Source of the DNA: Hoeflea_A sp040932035
GTDB lineage: Bacteria > Pseudomonadota > Alphaproteobacteria > Rhizobiales > Rhizobiaceae
DNA: 64,000 nt
Reading direction: 5' to 3'
Assembly (NCBI RefSeq): GCF_040932035.1
Contig: NZ_JBFRBB010000001.1
Location: forward strand, 434,001-498,000
Part shown: piece by piece, positions 51,945 to 59,849 of the stretch
How positions within the stretch are numbered: position 1 is the stretch's first letter
Layout: every line of letters starts with the position of its first letter
Notes under the pieces: model-generated
Database searches by the model: none
Told to the model about the DNA's origin: nothing
The model's input: the letters and a program-made list of their open reading frames with translations, nothing else
Translations under genes and position numbers: made by a program

Positions 51945-53576
51945 CTAACGGACAAAAGCTTCGTTCATCTGGTTGCCAACAGTACTTGCCTCATCGTCCG
52001 GCAGCTCCGTCATCGTTGCCTCCGTCAACAGCAAAACGCCGGCTACGGATATTGCGTTTTCAAGCGCTACCCTGACGACCTTTGTTGGATCGATTATGCC
52101 TTCCTCTATCAGGTCGACATAAATTTTGCGGCTGGCGTCAAATCCGCGATTTCCCTTTTCCGTCAGCATACGCGCAACCACGACGCCCCCGTCCGCTTCC
52201 GAATTTTCCGCAATCTGACGGGCTGGGATTTCAAGAGCACGTTTCAGTATTTGCACGCCGGTGCGCTCATCGCCATCGCAGTTTTGTTCTTCGTTTTCGA
52301 CCGCGGAGATACATTTGAGGAGCGCTAGTCCTCCTCCCGGCACAATGCCTTCTTCAACTGCTGCCTTGGTGGCGTGGATGGCATCGTCGAGGGCTTCTTT
52401 CTTCGATTTCATTTCGGCCTCGGTGGGCGCTCCTACCCGTATTACAGCAACCCCTCCCGATATCCGGGCCAAGCGTTCCTGAAGCTTCTCCAGATCGTAA
52501 TCACTGGAGGTGTTTTCCATTTCCTGCCGGATCATGGCAATGCGGGCATCGATTGACGCCCTTTCTCCCTTGCCGCCAACAATCGTTGTCCTGTCTTTGT
52601 CGACGACGACACGGCTTGCACCGCCCAACTGGTCCAAAGTGGTGTTTTCCAGTTTGAATCCGAGTTCACTGGAAATGACCTGAGCACCGGTTAGCACGGC
52701 GATGTCCTCAAGCATTGCCCGGCGGCGATCGCCAAATCCCGGTGCCTTCACTGCGCAGTTTTTCAGAATGCCCCTGAGAGTGTTGACAATGAGCGTGGCG
52801 AGGGCGTCGCCTTCGACATCCTCTGCGATAATGAGCAATGATGCTCCTGATTTGGAGATGGTCTCAAGGAGCGGCAGCAGATCATTCAACACATTGATTT
52901 TCCTGTCGACCACAAGGATGAGGCAGTCCGTCAGCACCGCCTCCATTTTTTCCGGATCGGTGACAAAATAGGGCGACAGGATGCCGCGATCGAACTGCAA
53001 TCCCTCAACCACATCGAGGCTTGTTTCCGTGGTTTTGGCTTCTTCCACGGTTATGACGCCTTCTGCACCGACTTTTTCCATGGCAGAGCCGACCAGCTCG
53101 CCGATTTTTTTGTCATTGTGAGCCGAAATGGTTGCGACCTGCTCCTTCTCACGGGATGTCGCGACAGGTTTGGAGAGTTTCTCGAGCGCCTCGTTAGCGG
53201 CAACAACTGCGCGATCCAGTCCGCGCTTGATATCGACCGCGCTCGCGCCCGCGACGATGTTGCGGACGCCGTCAGCGATCAGGGCATGGGCGATAACAGT
53301 GGATGTGCTCGTTCCGTCTCCAACGATTTCGCCCGTCTTTTCCGCTGCAAGGCGCAGCATCTGAACACCGAGGTTTTCCTCGGGGTTTTTGAGGTCAAAA
53401 GCCTTGGCGATTGTGACGCCGTCGTTGCAGACAATCGGCGGACCATAACTGTTTTGCATGAGAACCGATTTGGATCGTGGCCCCAGAGTCACCCGGACAG
53501 CATCCGCCAGTTTGGCCGTGCCGCGAACGATTTTTTCCCGTGCCTCGGAACGATAAAGAACCTGTTTGTGTGCCAT
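51945..53576 (-). CDS. groEL: Divergent GroEL-type chaperonin, no GroES partner
   Basis: A 543-residue group I chaperonin: VRVTLGPRSKSVLM, NDGVTIAK, the ATP loop GDGTSTSTVIAHALI (canonical GDGTTT), AVKAPGFGDRRRAML, and GIVPGGGLALL. The C-terminus ends NQMNEAFVR and lacks the GGM repeat tail found in housekeeping GroEL. No groES gene is adjacent, and the FixK box 57 bp upstream takes the place of a heat-shock CIRCE element. It is therefore a specialised extra chaperonin for low-oxygen cells, perhaps using the main GroES. Confidence 0.9.
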   Translation of the reverse strand: MAHKQVLYRSEAREKIVRGTAKLADAVRVTLGPRSKSVLMQNSYGPPIVCNDGVTIAKAFDLKNPEENLGVQMLRLAAEKTGEIVGDGTSTSTVIAHALIADGVRNIVAGASAVDIKRGLDRAVVAANEALEKLSKPVATSREKEQVATISAHNDKKIGELVGSAMEKVGAEGVITVEEAKTTETSLDVVEGLQFDRGILSPYFVTDPEKMEAVLTDCLILVVDRKINVLNDLLPLLETISKSGASLLIIAEDVEGDALATLIVNTLRGILKNCAVKAPGFGDRRRAMLEDIAVLTGAQVISSELGFKLENTTLDQLGGASRVVVDKDRTTIVGGKGERASIDARIAMIRQEMENTSSDYDLEKLQERLARISGGVAVIRVGAPTEAEMKSKKEALDDAIHATKAAVEEGIVPGGGLALLKCISAVENEEQNCDGDERTGVQILKRALEIPARQIAENSEADGGVVVARMLTEKGNRGFDASRKIYVDLIEEGIIDPTKVVRVALENAISVAGVLLLTEATMTELPDDEASTVGNQMNEAFVR

Positions 53577-53632
53577 CGTGCCGTACCTGTATGAATGTCC
53601 TCACTTTTCTACCGCAACGGGGAGGCCGCCGG

Positions 53633-53646
53633 TTGACGCGTGTCAA
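53633..53646. promoter_or_regulatory. FNR/FixK box
   Basis: TTGACGCGTGTCAA, strict match, 57 bp upstream of groEL (minus strand). Confidence 0.77.
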
Positions 53647-53697
53647 TTGCCGGCTCTGCGGTTCCGTTTGCGCGAGCAGAGCTGCCCAAGTGTTGGA

Positions 53698-53711
53698 TTG
53701 ACGCAGATCAA
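53698..53711. promoter_or_regulatory. FNR/FixK box
   Basis: TTGACGCAGATCAA, strict match, 26-35 bp before the flavodoxin start. Two separate boxes 51 bp apart serve the divergent groEL and flavodoxin genes. Confidence 0.75.
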
Positions 53712-53736
53712 AAAACGCTGCGCATGTTGTGATGTG

Positions 53737-54246
53737 ATGATTATTATGGACAAGATTCTCGTATCTCACTTTTCGCTCTCCGGTAACACGCAAAAAGTGG
53801 CAGAAGCCGTTGCTGCAAAATGCGATGCCGATATTGAAGCCATCCACGACCAGAAACGCCGCGCCGGCATCTGGGGCTACTGTCGTTCCGCGATCGAGGC
53901 AATTCGCGAACGCACGGTCGCGATTGCGCCAACGAAGTACGACCCCCAAGCCTATGATCTGGTCATTTTGGGAACACCCGTATGGGCGGGGAAAATATCC
54001 TCGCCGATGCGAAGCTACATCGATGAGCATCGCGGTCGCTTCAACCAGGTTGCATTTTTTTGCTGCCAGGGTGGAAACGGCGCTGATAAAGTGCTGCTGC
54101 AGATGGCCGATCTGTGCGGACTGAACCCGGTCAAGACGATGATAGTGTCCGATAGCGAAATCAAGTCGGGCGCATATCATCCAATGGTGGATGAGTTCGC
54201 CGGTGCACTTAATCTTGCAGCCCAAGAAACCAAGCCGGCCGCGTAG
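53737..54246 (+). CDS. Flavodoxin-family protein
   Basis: A short FMN-binding protein of about 169 residues. The phosphate loop is SLSGNTQKVAEAVA near the start, and the aromatic flavin loop region is VILGTPVWAGKISSPMRSYI. It could carry electrons in place of ferredoxin or act as a small NAD(P)H-dependent reductase. ATG 53737 and ATG 53746 are both close to a FixK box, and neither has a strong ribosome site. Longer in-frame starts would lie upstream of the box. Confidence 0.83.
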   Translation: MIIMDKILVSHFSLSGNTQKVAEAVAAKCDADIEAIHDQKRRAGIWGYCRSAIEAIRERTVAIAPTKYDPQAYDLVILGTPVWAGKISSPMRSYIDEHRGRFNQVAFFCCQGGNGADKVLLQMADLCGLNPVKTMIVSDSEIKSGAYHPMVDEFAGALNLAAQETKPAA

Positions 54247-54262
54247 TCATATCCAGAAGATA

Positions 54263-54793
54263 TCAGTTGTTTCGCGCCGGACTGCCGTCAAGCTCTGCTA
54301 CGGCCACAACGTAGTTTTTGCCGTAGGTTTGCGCGCACTTCGGGCAGGTCGTGTAGAAATAGTAGATATTTCCGGCTTTATGATGCCGTGCCTCAATCGC
54401 GTTGAGAGTTTGCGATTCCCACCGGTGTGCATCTTCGAATGGTCCTTCAAACACCTTCGTCAGATAGTTTCCGCTCCAGTGAACGGTTTCCTGTCCCGGT
54501 ACGGGTTTGGAGACGGCAAAAAAGTGTTCGGCCTTGGAGGGTGAAATGTCTCGGCTAAGCACGATGAAATCATTCTCGTCATAGGCACCGGCCGCCTGGA
54601 TCGCCGCAAACGTCTTCTCGAAAACCGGTCCCATATCAATCGGCACGTGGTTCTCGCTCCGGGTTGTCGCTTTGACGAAAAGCTTGTTCTTGAAATGCAG
54701 ATTGCAATCATCCCACCCCAATGGATTGAAACGCGGGCAGCATCCGGTTGGATTGTCGCTGGCGTCGTATTCAGGCAGACGGTTGGTTTGCAT
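54263..54793 (-). CDS. Conserved hypothetical protein with C-x-x-C
   Basis: A 176-residue soluble protein that I do not recognise with certainty. The start is rich in polar residues (LPEYDASDNPTGCCPRFNPLGWDD). The middle has FIVLSRDISPSKAEHFFAVSKPVPGQ, and the end shows YYFYTTCPKCAQTYGKNYVVAVAEL with a CPKC pair that could bind metal or be redox-active; CC at about residues 18-19 may complete a four-cysteine site. Proteins with this CPKC-A-x-x-Y-G-K-N-Y ending are sometimes labelled hydrolase, without proof. No box lies upstream; the MITE pair does. Confidence 0.6.
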   Translation of the reverse strand: MQTNRLPEYDASDNPTGCCPRFNPLGWDDCNLHFKNKLFVKATTRSENHVPIDMGPVFEKTFAAIQAAGAYDENDFIVLSRDISPSKAEHFFAVSKPVPGQETVHWSGNYLTKVFEGPFEDAHRWESQTLNAIEARHHKAGNIYYFYTTCPKCAQTYGKNYVVAVAELDGSPARNN

Positions 54794-54886
54794 GCCGGAT
54801 CTCCTATAATGTCCATCAGCACTGCAACGGCGGCGGGCATATTGCGGACCCGCCGCCCATGTTGCGGGAACTTCCCTGCTCCCAGG

Positions 54887-54962
54887 CTAGTGTCCTGAAT
54901 CTGAAGTTCGTCACATCAAGCAGCACACTCTGAACGAACTTCAGATTCAATCAGGACACTAG
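54887..54962. repeat. MITE-like palindromic element 1
   Basis: A 76-bp imperfect palindrome bounded by CTAGTGT and ACACTAG, with inner TGAAGTTCG/CGAACTTCA arms and a 22-nt loop. The right arm has four extra bases relative to the left. It matches element 2 in design and in arm asymmetry, but inverted. Confidence 0.7.
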
Positions 54963-54975
54963 CAACATCATGATT

Positions 54976-55053
54976 CTAGTGTGGTTTGCGGATTTGAAGT
55001 TCCTCCAGGCGCTAGCTGCGATAATGATAGGAACTTCAAATCCACCACACTAG
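54976..55053. repeat. MITE-like palindromic element 2 (inverted copy)
   Basis: A 78-bp palindrome with the same CTAGTGT/ACACTAG ends and TGAAGTTCC/GGAACTTCA inner arms. Here the left arm is the longer, so it lies in the opposite orientation to element 1, 13 bp away. Its right end supplies the stop codon of the CBS gene on the minus strand. Confidence 0.7.
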
Positions 55054-55469
55054 GCGTGATGCTCAGCAACGGCGCGCATCACTTCGCCAGTCAGATCCTG
55101 CGGCAGACTGCTGGCGATATCGCCCAGACTCAGCATGCCGACCATTCGTTTTTCATCGTTTATGACGGGCAACCGGCGGATTTTCCTCTTTTCCATGATC
55201 CGGAGCGCATCCTCTATTTCTTCATCGTCCTTGCACCAGGTAATGCCCTCTGACATCACGTCGCGCGCGGTCAATGTTTCCGAAGCCTTTCCATTTGCCA
55301 GACCTCTGCACGCGATGTCGCGGTCCGTGACCATGCCTATGAGCCGGTCGCTTTCGCCAATAGGCACTGCTCCTATATCTTCCGTCTGCATGATTTGTGC
55401 GACAGCGCTCAGCTTGGTATCTGGTTCGACCCATGACACGCCGCTGTGCATGACATCTTTCACCTTCAT
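55050..55469 (-). CDS. CBS-pair protein (Hrp1-like)
   Basis: A 139-residue protein made of two CBS domains: VKDVMHSGVSWVEPDTKLSAVAQIMQTEDIGAVPI with GMVTDRDIACRGLA, and ARDVMSEGITWCKDDEEIEDALRIMEKRKIRRLPVIN with GMLSLGDIASSL. The build is that of Hrp1 (Rv2626c), a hypoxic-response CBS protein of the DosR regulon. CBS pairs bind adenylates. The TAG stop comes from the CTAG end of the adjacent palindromic repeat, so the original C-terminus may have been a few residues longer. A FixK box lies 75 bp upstream. Confidence 0.88.
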   Translation of the reverse strand: MKVKDVMHSGVSWVEPDTKLSAVAQIMQTEDIGAVPIGESDRLIGMVTDRDIACRGLANGKASETLTARDVMSEGITWCKDDEEIEDALRIMEKRKIRRLPVINDEKRMVGMLSLGDIASSLPQDLTGEVMRAVAEHHA

Positions 55470-55543
55470 AACAATTCTCCTTTGAACGACAGGGCAACTG
55501 CCAAGATGTTTTGTCTATTTGGCCACGTCGCGCTGCGGGATTT

Positions 55544-55557
55544 TTGATCTGCGTCAA
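55544..55557. promoter_or_regulatory. FNR/FixK box
   Basis: TTGATCTGCGTCAA, strict match and identical to the box at 8566, 75 bp upstream of the CBS gene. It is the last FixK box before the copper island. Confidence 0.75.
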
Positions 55558-55869
55558 TCCGGCGGTCTGATCGAATGCAAATGTCCTCATCAATGGGTTT
55601 TGTGATGAGAGTTTTTGCAAATTTGCGAATGTTCAGCCGGCAATGGTCCAGCAGTTGCTCCCCGCCAAGGACACTGTTCCGTGCCCCAACACTGGGCCGA
55701 TCGCCCTTTATAGCTGCATTTTCGACTATTCACCGTCGCCACCCGTTTTTGCCATCTGCAGATGATGGGCCTGGTGGTGCGCGCCGGTCGCCATAACGCC
55801 GAAACAACCGAGTGCGCGGATTAGCAGCAGCGTGCTGGTGTCAGGCGAAGACAGGCATGTCGAAGGCGA
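55558..55869. other. Intergenic, no clear gene
   Basis: Short frames exist on both strands but none has a family signature or ribosome site. The stretch marks the border between the low-oxygen region and the copper island. Confidence 0.4.
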
Positions 55870-56070
55870 TTGGAGTTGCTGGCGATCAAGTGCGCTGAGG
55901 GCAGTGTGTTTGCAGCATTGGCGGATGGTCTGATTGAAAGTGATATCATGACATTCACATCCGAGATCGGCCTGACGCGCGAAGTCACGTATCGTGCGCT
56001 CCGGCGGCTGTCAAAGACGGGCCGCATTCTCAAAACCGGTCGCGGAAAATATTGTGTGAAGCGCTCTTGA
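55870..56070 (+). CDS. Small putative winged-helix protein or gene remnant (66 aa)
   Basis: A 66-codon frame from TTG 55870 whose C-terminal part (SDIMTFTSEIGLTREVTYRALRRLSKTGRILKTGRGKYCVKRS) looks like a helix-turn-helix plus wing. The N-terminal start is poor: only TTG or GTG starts are available and there is no clear ribosome site, so it may be the 3' remnant of a larger regulator. It ends just where the CopA promoter begins (its stop TGA overlaps the TTGACC -35). Confidence 0.4.
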   Translation: MELLAIKCAEGSVFAALADGLIESDIMTFTSEIGLTREVTYRALRRLSKTGRILKTGRGKYCVKRS

Positions 56071-56097
56071 CCTTCCAGTTACTGGAATCCCTATAAC
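56067..56097 (+). promoter_or_regulatory. CueR-type promoter of the copper ATPase
   Basis: A -35 TTGACC and -10 TATAAC are separated by 19 bp, the long spacer typical of MerR-family targets. The spacer holds the perfect dyad TTCCAGT-T-ACTGGAA, and the left end reads ACCTTCC as in known CueR sites. The ATPase starts 33 bp downstream, and cueR lies behind it. Confidence 0.85.
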
Positions 56098-56129
56098 CGT
56101 GTCAGCTTATAAATCTGACAGGTATCTTT

Positions 56130-58505
56130 ATGGAACAACAAGAGTTAGTTCATTCGAGCGAAGAAGGTCATTCGGGCTGCGGTCACCAGCACGGTGCAGA
56201 TGATAATACGACCGGGTTCCTTGATCCTGTCTGCGGCATGACCGTGAAGCCGGACGCCGGCAAGCCGACGCTGACCTACAAGGGGCAGGACTATCATTTC
56301 TGCAATCCGAAATGCCACGACAAGTTCGAGGCAGATCCCTATTTCTATGTTTCGGGCAACAAGGCAAAAAAGAAAATCACCGCACCGGCCGATACCAGAT
56401 ACACATGTCCGATGGATCCGGAAATCATTCAGGACGGTCCCGGCACATGCCCCATCTGCGGCATGGCGCTGGAGCCGATGGGTGGTGTTTCCGATGAGCC
56501 CAATCATGAGCTGATCGATTTCACAAAGCGTCTTTGGGTAAGCGTCATCGCCGCTGTGCCATTGCTGATTCTAACGATGGCCCCGATGCTCGGGCTACAG
56601 GTGCGTGAATGGATCGGTGAGCGGGTTTCGTTATGGCTTGAATTTGCGTTGGCGACACCCGTCATACTCTGGGCCGCCGGCCCCTTCTTCCATCGCGGCT
56701 GGAACTCGCTGAAGACCTGGAACCTCAACATGTGGACGCTGATCATGATCGGTGTTGGCGCCGCCTACGCCTATAGCGTGATAGCGACTTTCGTTCCGGG
56801 CATATTTCCCGCCGATATCCGTTTGGATGGTGGGCATGTCCCCGTCTATTACGAGGCTGCTGTGGTGATCGTGGCACTGGTGTTCGTTGGCCAGGTGCTT
56901 GAGTTGCGGGCGCGCGAGCGCACCGGCGATGCCATCAGAGCCCTGCTTGATCTTGCCCCGAAAACAGCGCGGCGGATAACGCCCGACGGCGACGAATACG
57001 ACGCGCCGCTCGAAAACATCATCGAGGGCGACCGCATGCGTGTGCGTCCCGGTGAAGCCGTTCCGGTTGATGCGGTGGTTCTGGAAGGCCGCAGCGCTGT
57101 CGATGAAAGCATGCTCACCGGTGAGCCCGTCCCTGTTGAAAAGTCTGAAGGTGACACCGTCACCGGCGGCACGCTCAACAAGAACGGCTCGCTGATCATC
57201 GAGGCGAGCAGGGTTGGAGACGAAACAATGTTGTCGCGGATTGTGGCCATGGTCTCATCGGCCCAGCGTTCCCGGGCACCGATTCAAGGACTTGCCGACA
57301 AGGTAGCGTCCTATTTTGTGCCTACGGTCGTCGCAGTCGCCGTTGTTGCGTTTTTCGTCTGGCTTTTTTTCGGACCCAGTCCGGCCTTCGCTTTTGCCAT
57401 TGTTTCGGCGGTGTCCGTGCTGATCATTGCGTGTCCCTGCGCACTGGGATTGGCAACGCCGATGTCGATCATGACTGCGACAGGCCGCGGCGCTCAGGCG
57501 GGTGTTCTAATCAAGGATGCCGAGGCGCTGGAGCGCATGGCAAAGGTTGATGTCCTGGTCGTCGACAAAACAGGCACGCTGACGGAAGGGAAACCTGTAT
57601 TGACCGATGTCGCGGCCGCCGCTGATTTCGAAGAGAGACAGGTGCTTGCCATGGCAGCAGCTTTGGAAAAGGGTTCTGAACATCCGTTGGCCGAAGCGAT
57701 TGTTGATGGTGCGGAAGAGCGCGGTCTGGAATTGCAAAATACGTCCGGGTTCGAAGCCGTGACCGGCAAGGGAGTCAGGGGTTTGGTTGACGGCAAATCC
57801 GTTGCGCTGGGCAACAGCGCAATGATGGCCGCCGAGGGCGTGGATACCGGGCCCCTGCAGGAAAGAGCCGATGCACTAAGCGCGGCAGGCAAGACCGCCA
57901 TGTTTGTCGCCGTTGACGGCGGACTTTCCGGCTTGGTCGCCGTCTCTGATCCGATCAAGGAGACGACAGCAACCGCGATTGACGAACTGCACAAGGCGGG
58001 CCTGACCATCATCATGGCGACGGGCGACAATGAGCGCACGGCAAATGCCGTAGCCGCCAGCCTTGGTATCGACGAAGTGCGGGCCGGCGTCCTGCCTGAG
58101 GACAAGAAGAAGCTTGTTGATGAGCTTCACGCCAAGGGCCACAAGGTCGCGATGGCAGGTGACGGTGTCAACGATGCGCCCGCCCTTGCCGCCGCCGAAG
58201 TCGGCATTGCGATGGGCACCGGAGCCGATGTCGCCGTGGAAAGCGCCGGTATAACGCTGCTGAAGGGCGATCTGACCGGCATTGTCCGGGCAAGGAAGCT
58301 TGCATTGGCAACCTTGCGGAACATCAAACAGAACCTGTTTTTTGCCTTTGTCTATAATTCAGCCGGTGTGCCGATCGCGGCGGGAATTCTCTATCCGCTT
58401 ACCGGTATGCTTTTGTCGCCCATGATCGCGGCGGCGGCGATGAGTCTGTCATCGGTATCGGTAATCGGCAATGCGTTGCGGCTGCGGGGTGTGAGGCTCG
58501 GGTAA
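56130..58505 (+). CDS. copA: Copper-exporting P1B ATPase (CopA type) with YHS and HMBD domains
   Basis: A 791-residue P1B ATPase. A His-rich start (SGCGHQHG) leads to a YHS domain (DPVCGMTVKPDAG...YHFCNPKCHDKF, about residues 31-72) and a heavy-metal-binding domain (YTCPMDPEIIQDGPGTCPICGMALEP, about 91-116) in place of the usual HMA domain. The pump core has TGEPVPVEKS, the membrane CPC motif (IIACPCALGLATP), DKTGTLTEGKP, SEHPLAEAIV (the HP motif), and GDGVNDAPAL. It should export Cu(I) to the periplasm. The CueR promoter upstream and cueR downstream make copper control near certain. Confidence 0.93.
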   Translation: MEQQELVHSSEEGHSGCGHQHGADDNTTGFLDPVCGMTVKPDAGKPTLTYKGQDYHFCNPKCHDKFEADPYFYVSGNKAKKKITAPADTRYTCPMDPEIIQDGPGTCPICGMALEPMGGVSDEPNHELIDFTKRLWVSVIAAVPLLILTMAPMLGLQVREWIGERVSLWLEFALATPVILWAAGPFFHRGWNSLKTWNLNMWTLIMIGVGAAYAYSVIATFVPGIFPADIRLDGGHVPVYYEAAVVIVALVFVGQVLELRARERTGDAIRALLDLAPKTARRITPDGDEYDAPLENIIEGDRMRVRPGEAVPVDAVVLEGRSAVDESMLTGEPVPVEKSEGDTVTGGTLNKNGSLIIEASRVGDETMLSRIVAMVSSAQRSRAPIQGLADKVASYFVPTVVAVAVVAFFVWLFFGPSPAFAFAIVSAVSVLIIACPCALGLATPMSIMTATGRGAQAGVLIKDAEALERMAKVDVLVVDKTGTLTEGKPVLTDVAAAADFEERQVLAMAAALEKGSEHPLAEAIVDGAEERGLELQNTSGFEAVTGKGVRGLVDGKSVALGNSAMMAAEGVDTGPLQERADALSAAGKTAMFVAVDGGLSGLVAVSDPIKETTATAIDELHKAGLTIIMATGDNERTANAVAASLGIDEVRAGVLPEDKKKLVDELHAKGHKVAMAGDGVNDAPALAAAEVGIAMGTGADVAVESAGITLLKGDLTGIVRARKLALATLRNIKQNLFFAFVYNSAGVPIAAGILYPLTGMLLSPMIAAAAMSLSSVSVIGNALRLRGVRLG

Positions 58506-58679
58506 CGAGCGCGGTTGACCTTCCCCCTGCTGCAAGCGCTGGTTTTAAACTTCGCGCGGTGGTCGGTGGGAAGGGAACGATAAATGGCGTACGGGTCTTG
58601 AACAGCCCGCAAACAAGGATACCTGTCAAAGTGTTGGCGCGTCATGCGCGGCAGGTGAAGACATTGTGGGAAATTGGTC

Positions 58680-59075
58680 ATGAATATCGGTCAAGCAGCA
58701 GAACATTCAAAACTGCCGGCAAAAACCATCCGGTATTACGAAGACATCCAACTGGTGACTCCCGGTCGCAGTCCGAACGGCTACCGCAAATATTCCGACA
58801 AGGATATCCATCGCCTGCGGTTTGTGCAGCGGGCGCGCAGCCTCGGATTCACAATTGAAGAGTGCAGGCTCTTGCTGTCCCTTTATCAGGACAAGGACCG
58901 TGCCAGTTCAGATGTCAAGGCAATGGCGCTGGACAAGATCGGCGAGATCGACCGAAAGATAACGGAGCTGCAATCGCTGCGGCAAATGCTATCCTCCTTG
59001 GCGGAAAAATGTCACGGCGACGACAAGCCCGACTGTCCCATTATCGATGATCTTGCGGGACTTAACGACCAGTAA
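58680..59075 (+). CDS. cueR: CueR-type copper-responsive MerR regulator
   Basis: A 131-residue MerR-family activator: an N-terminal winged helix (MNIGQAAEHSKLPAKTIRYYEDIQLVTPGRSPNGYRKYSDKDIHRL), a dimer coiled coil, and a metal loop CHGDDKPDCPI with two cysteines seven residues apart, as in CueR's Cu(I) site. It should bind the 19-bp-spacer promoters at 56067 and 59723 and activate them when Cu(I) binds. ATG 58680 is preferred to TTG 58674. A partial match to a CueR site (TTGACCTTCCCCCTGCTG at 58515) lies upstream, but its right half is degraded. Confidence 0.92.
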   Translation: MNIGQAAEHSKLPAKTIRYYEDIQLVTPGRSPNGYRKYSDKDIHRLRFVQRARSLGFTIEECRLLLSLYQDKDRASSDVKAMALDKIGEIDRKITELQSLRQMLSSLAEKCHGDDKPDCPIIDDLAGLNDQ

Positions 59076-59165
59076 GGAGCGGAAGCTGAAGTCTATTGTG
59101 CAAGCTTGGGGGCTTCAAGACATCGGAAATGTGCCTTGCTGCCCGCAATTGGAAAGGAGATGAGG

Positions 59166-59714
59166 ATGTCCGAATCGGAAGTTTCCGACGCTCCAGAAGC
59201 AGATCCCGACAGAAGGGATTTTCTTTACCTCACGACCGGAGCAATGGCCGTATTCGGAACAGCAGCGGCGCTCTGGCCGTTTATCGATCAGATGAATCCG
59301 TCTGCCGATGTTTTAAGCCGCGGAACAACTGAAGTCGATCTGTCGTCCATGGAACCCGGTCAAAGGATAACGGTCAAATGGCGCGGGCAGCCAGTGTTCG
59401 TCGATCGCAGGACCGCGAAGACTGTGGAACTCGTTCGCACCGAACCGCTGACCGATTTCAAGGATCCCGAACTCGATGCCGATAGAGTGCTTCGGGATGA
59501 GTGGCTGGTTGTTGTTGGTGTCTGCACGCATCTCGGCTGCATACCGCTTGGGCAGGCGGCCGGTTCCGAACGGGGAGGTTGGGGAGGCTGGTTCTGTCCC
59601 TGCCACGGGTCGCATTACGACCAGTCGGGCAGGATCAGGAAAGGCCCCGCACCAAAAAACCTGGCGGTGCCTCAATATGAATTCATTTCCGATACAAAAA
59701 TACGCATTGGATGA
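59166..59714 (+). CDS. Solitary Rieske iron-sulfur protein (PetA-like)
   Basis: A 182-residue protein of the ubiquinol-cytochrome c reductase Rieske family. A short N-terminus (RRDFLYLTTGAMAVFGTAAALWPF) resembles the Tat-dependent membrane anchor, and the cluster ligands are in CTHLGCIPLG and CPCHGSHYDQSGR. Unlike normal bc1 operons, no cytochrome b or c1 gene follows, so it must dock on another bc1 complex or act with the copper-island cytochromes. ATG 59166 has AGGAG 6 bp upstream. It precedes the second CueR-type promoter. Confidence 0.9.
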   Translation: MSESEVSDAPEADPDRRDFLYLTTGAMAVFGTAAALWPFIDQMNPSADVLSRGTTEVDLSSMEPGQRITVKWRGQPVFVDRRTAKTVELVRTEPLTDFKDPELDADRVLRDEWLVVVGVCTHLGCIPLGQAAGSERGGWGGWFCPCHGSHYDQSGRIRKGPAPKNLAVPQYEFISDTKIRIG

Positions 59715-59722
59715 ATTTGCGC

Positions 59723-59753
59723 TTGAGCTTCCACTTGGTGGAAGCTTTATTGT
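59723..59753 (+). promoter_or_regulatory. Second MerR/CueR-type promoter
   Basis: TTGAGC and TATTGT are 19 bp apart, and the spacer contains the perfect dyad AGCTTCCAC-TTG-GTGGAAGCT (counting into the -35). It sits 9 bp after the Rieske stop and drives the secreted protein, cytochromes and oxidase. Confidence 0.8.
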
Positions 59754-59849
59754 GGCGACGAATGCAGCTTGAAAAGCATGGTGGCCGGCCGGTTCCGGGC
59801 CGGGTACACATCATCGGGGACAACCTTCAGCGCACGGCAACAGGTCATC

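Noticed and set aside
55560..55870. Minus-strand frame reading a His-rich C-terminus near 55740-55850
   Set aside because: No usable start codon and it overlaps the plus-strand winged-helix frame; likely chance.
58515..58550. Third CueR promoter before cueR
   Set aside because: The left half matches well (TTGACCTTCC), but the right arm and the 19-bp spacing to a -10 are not kept.
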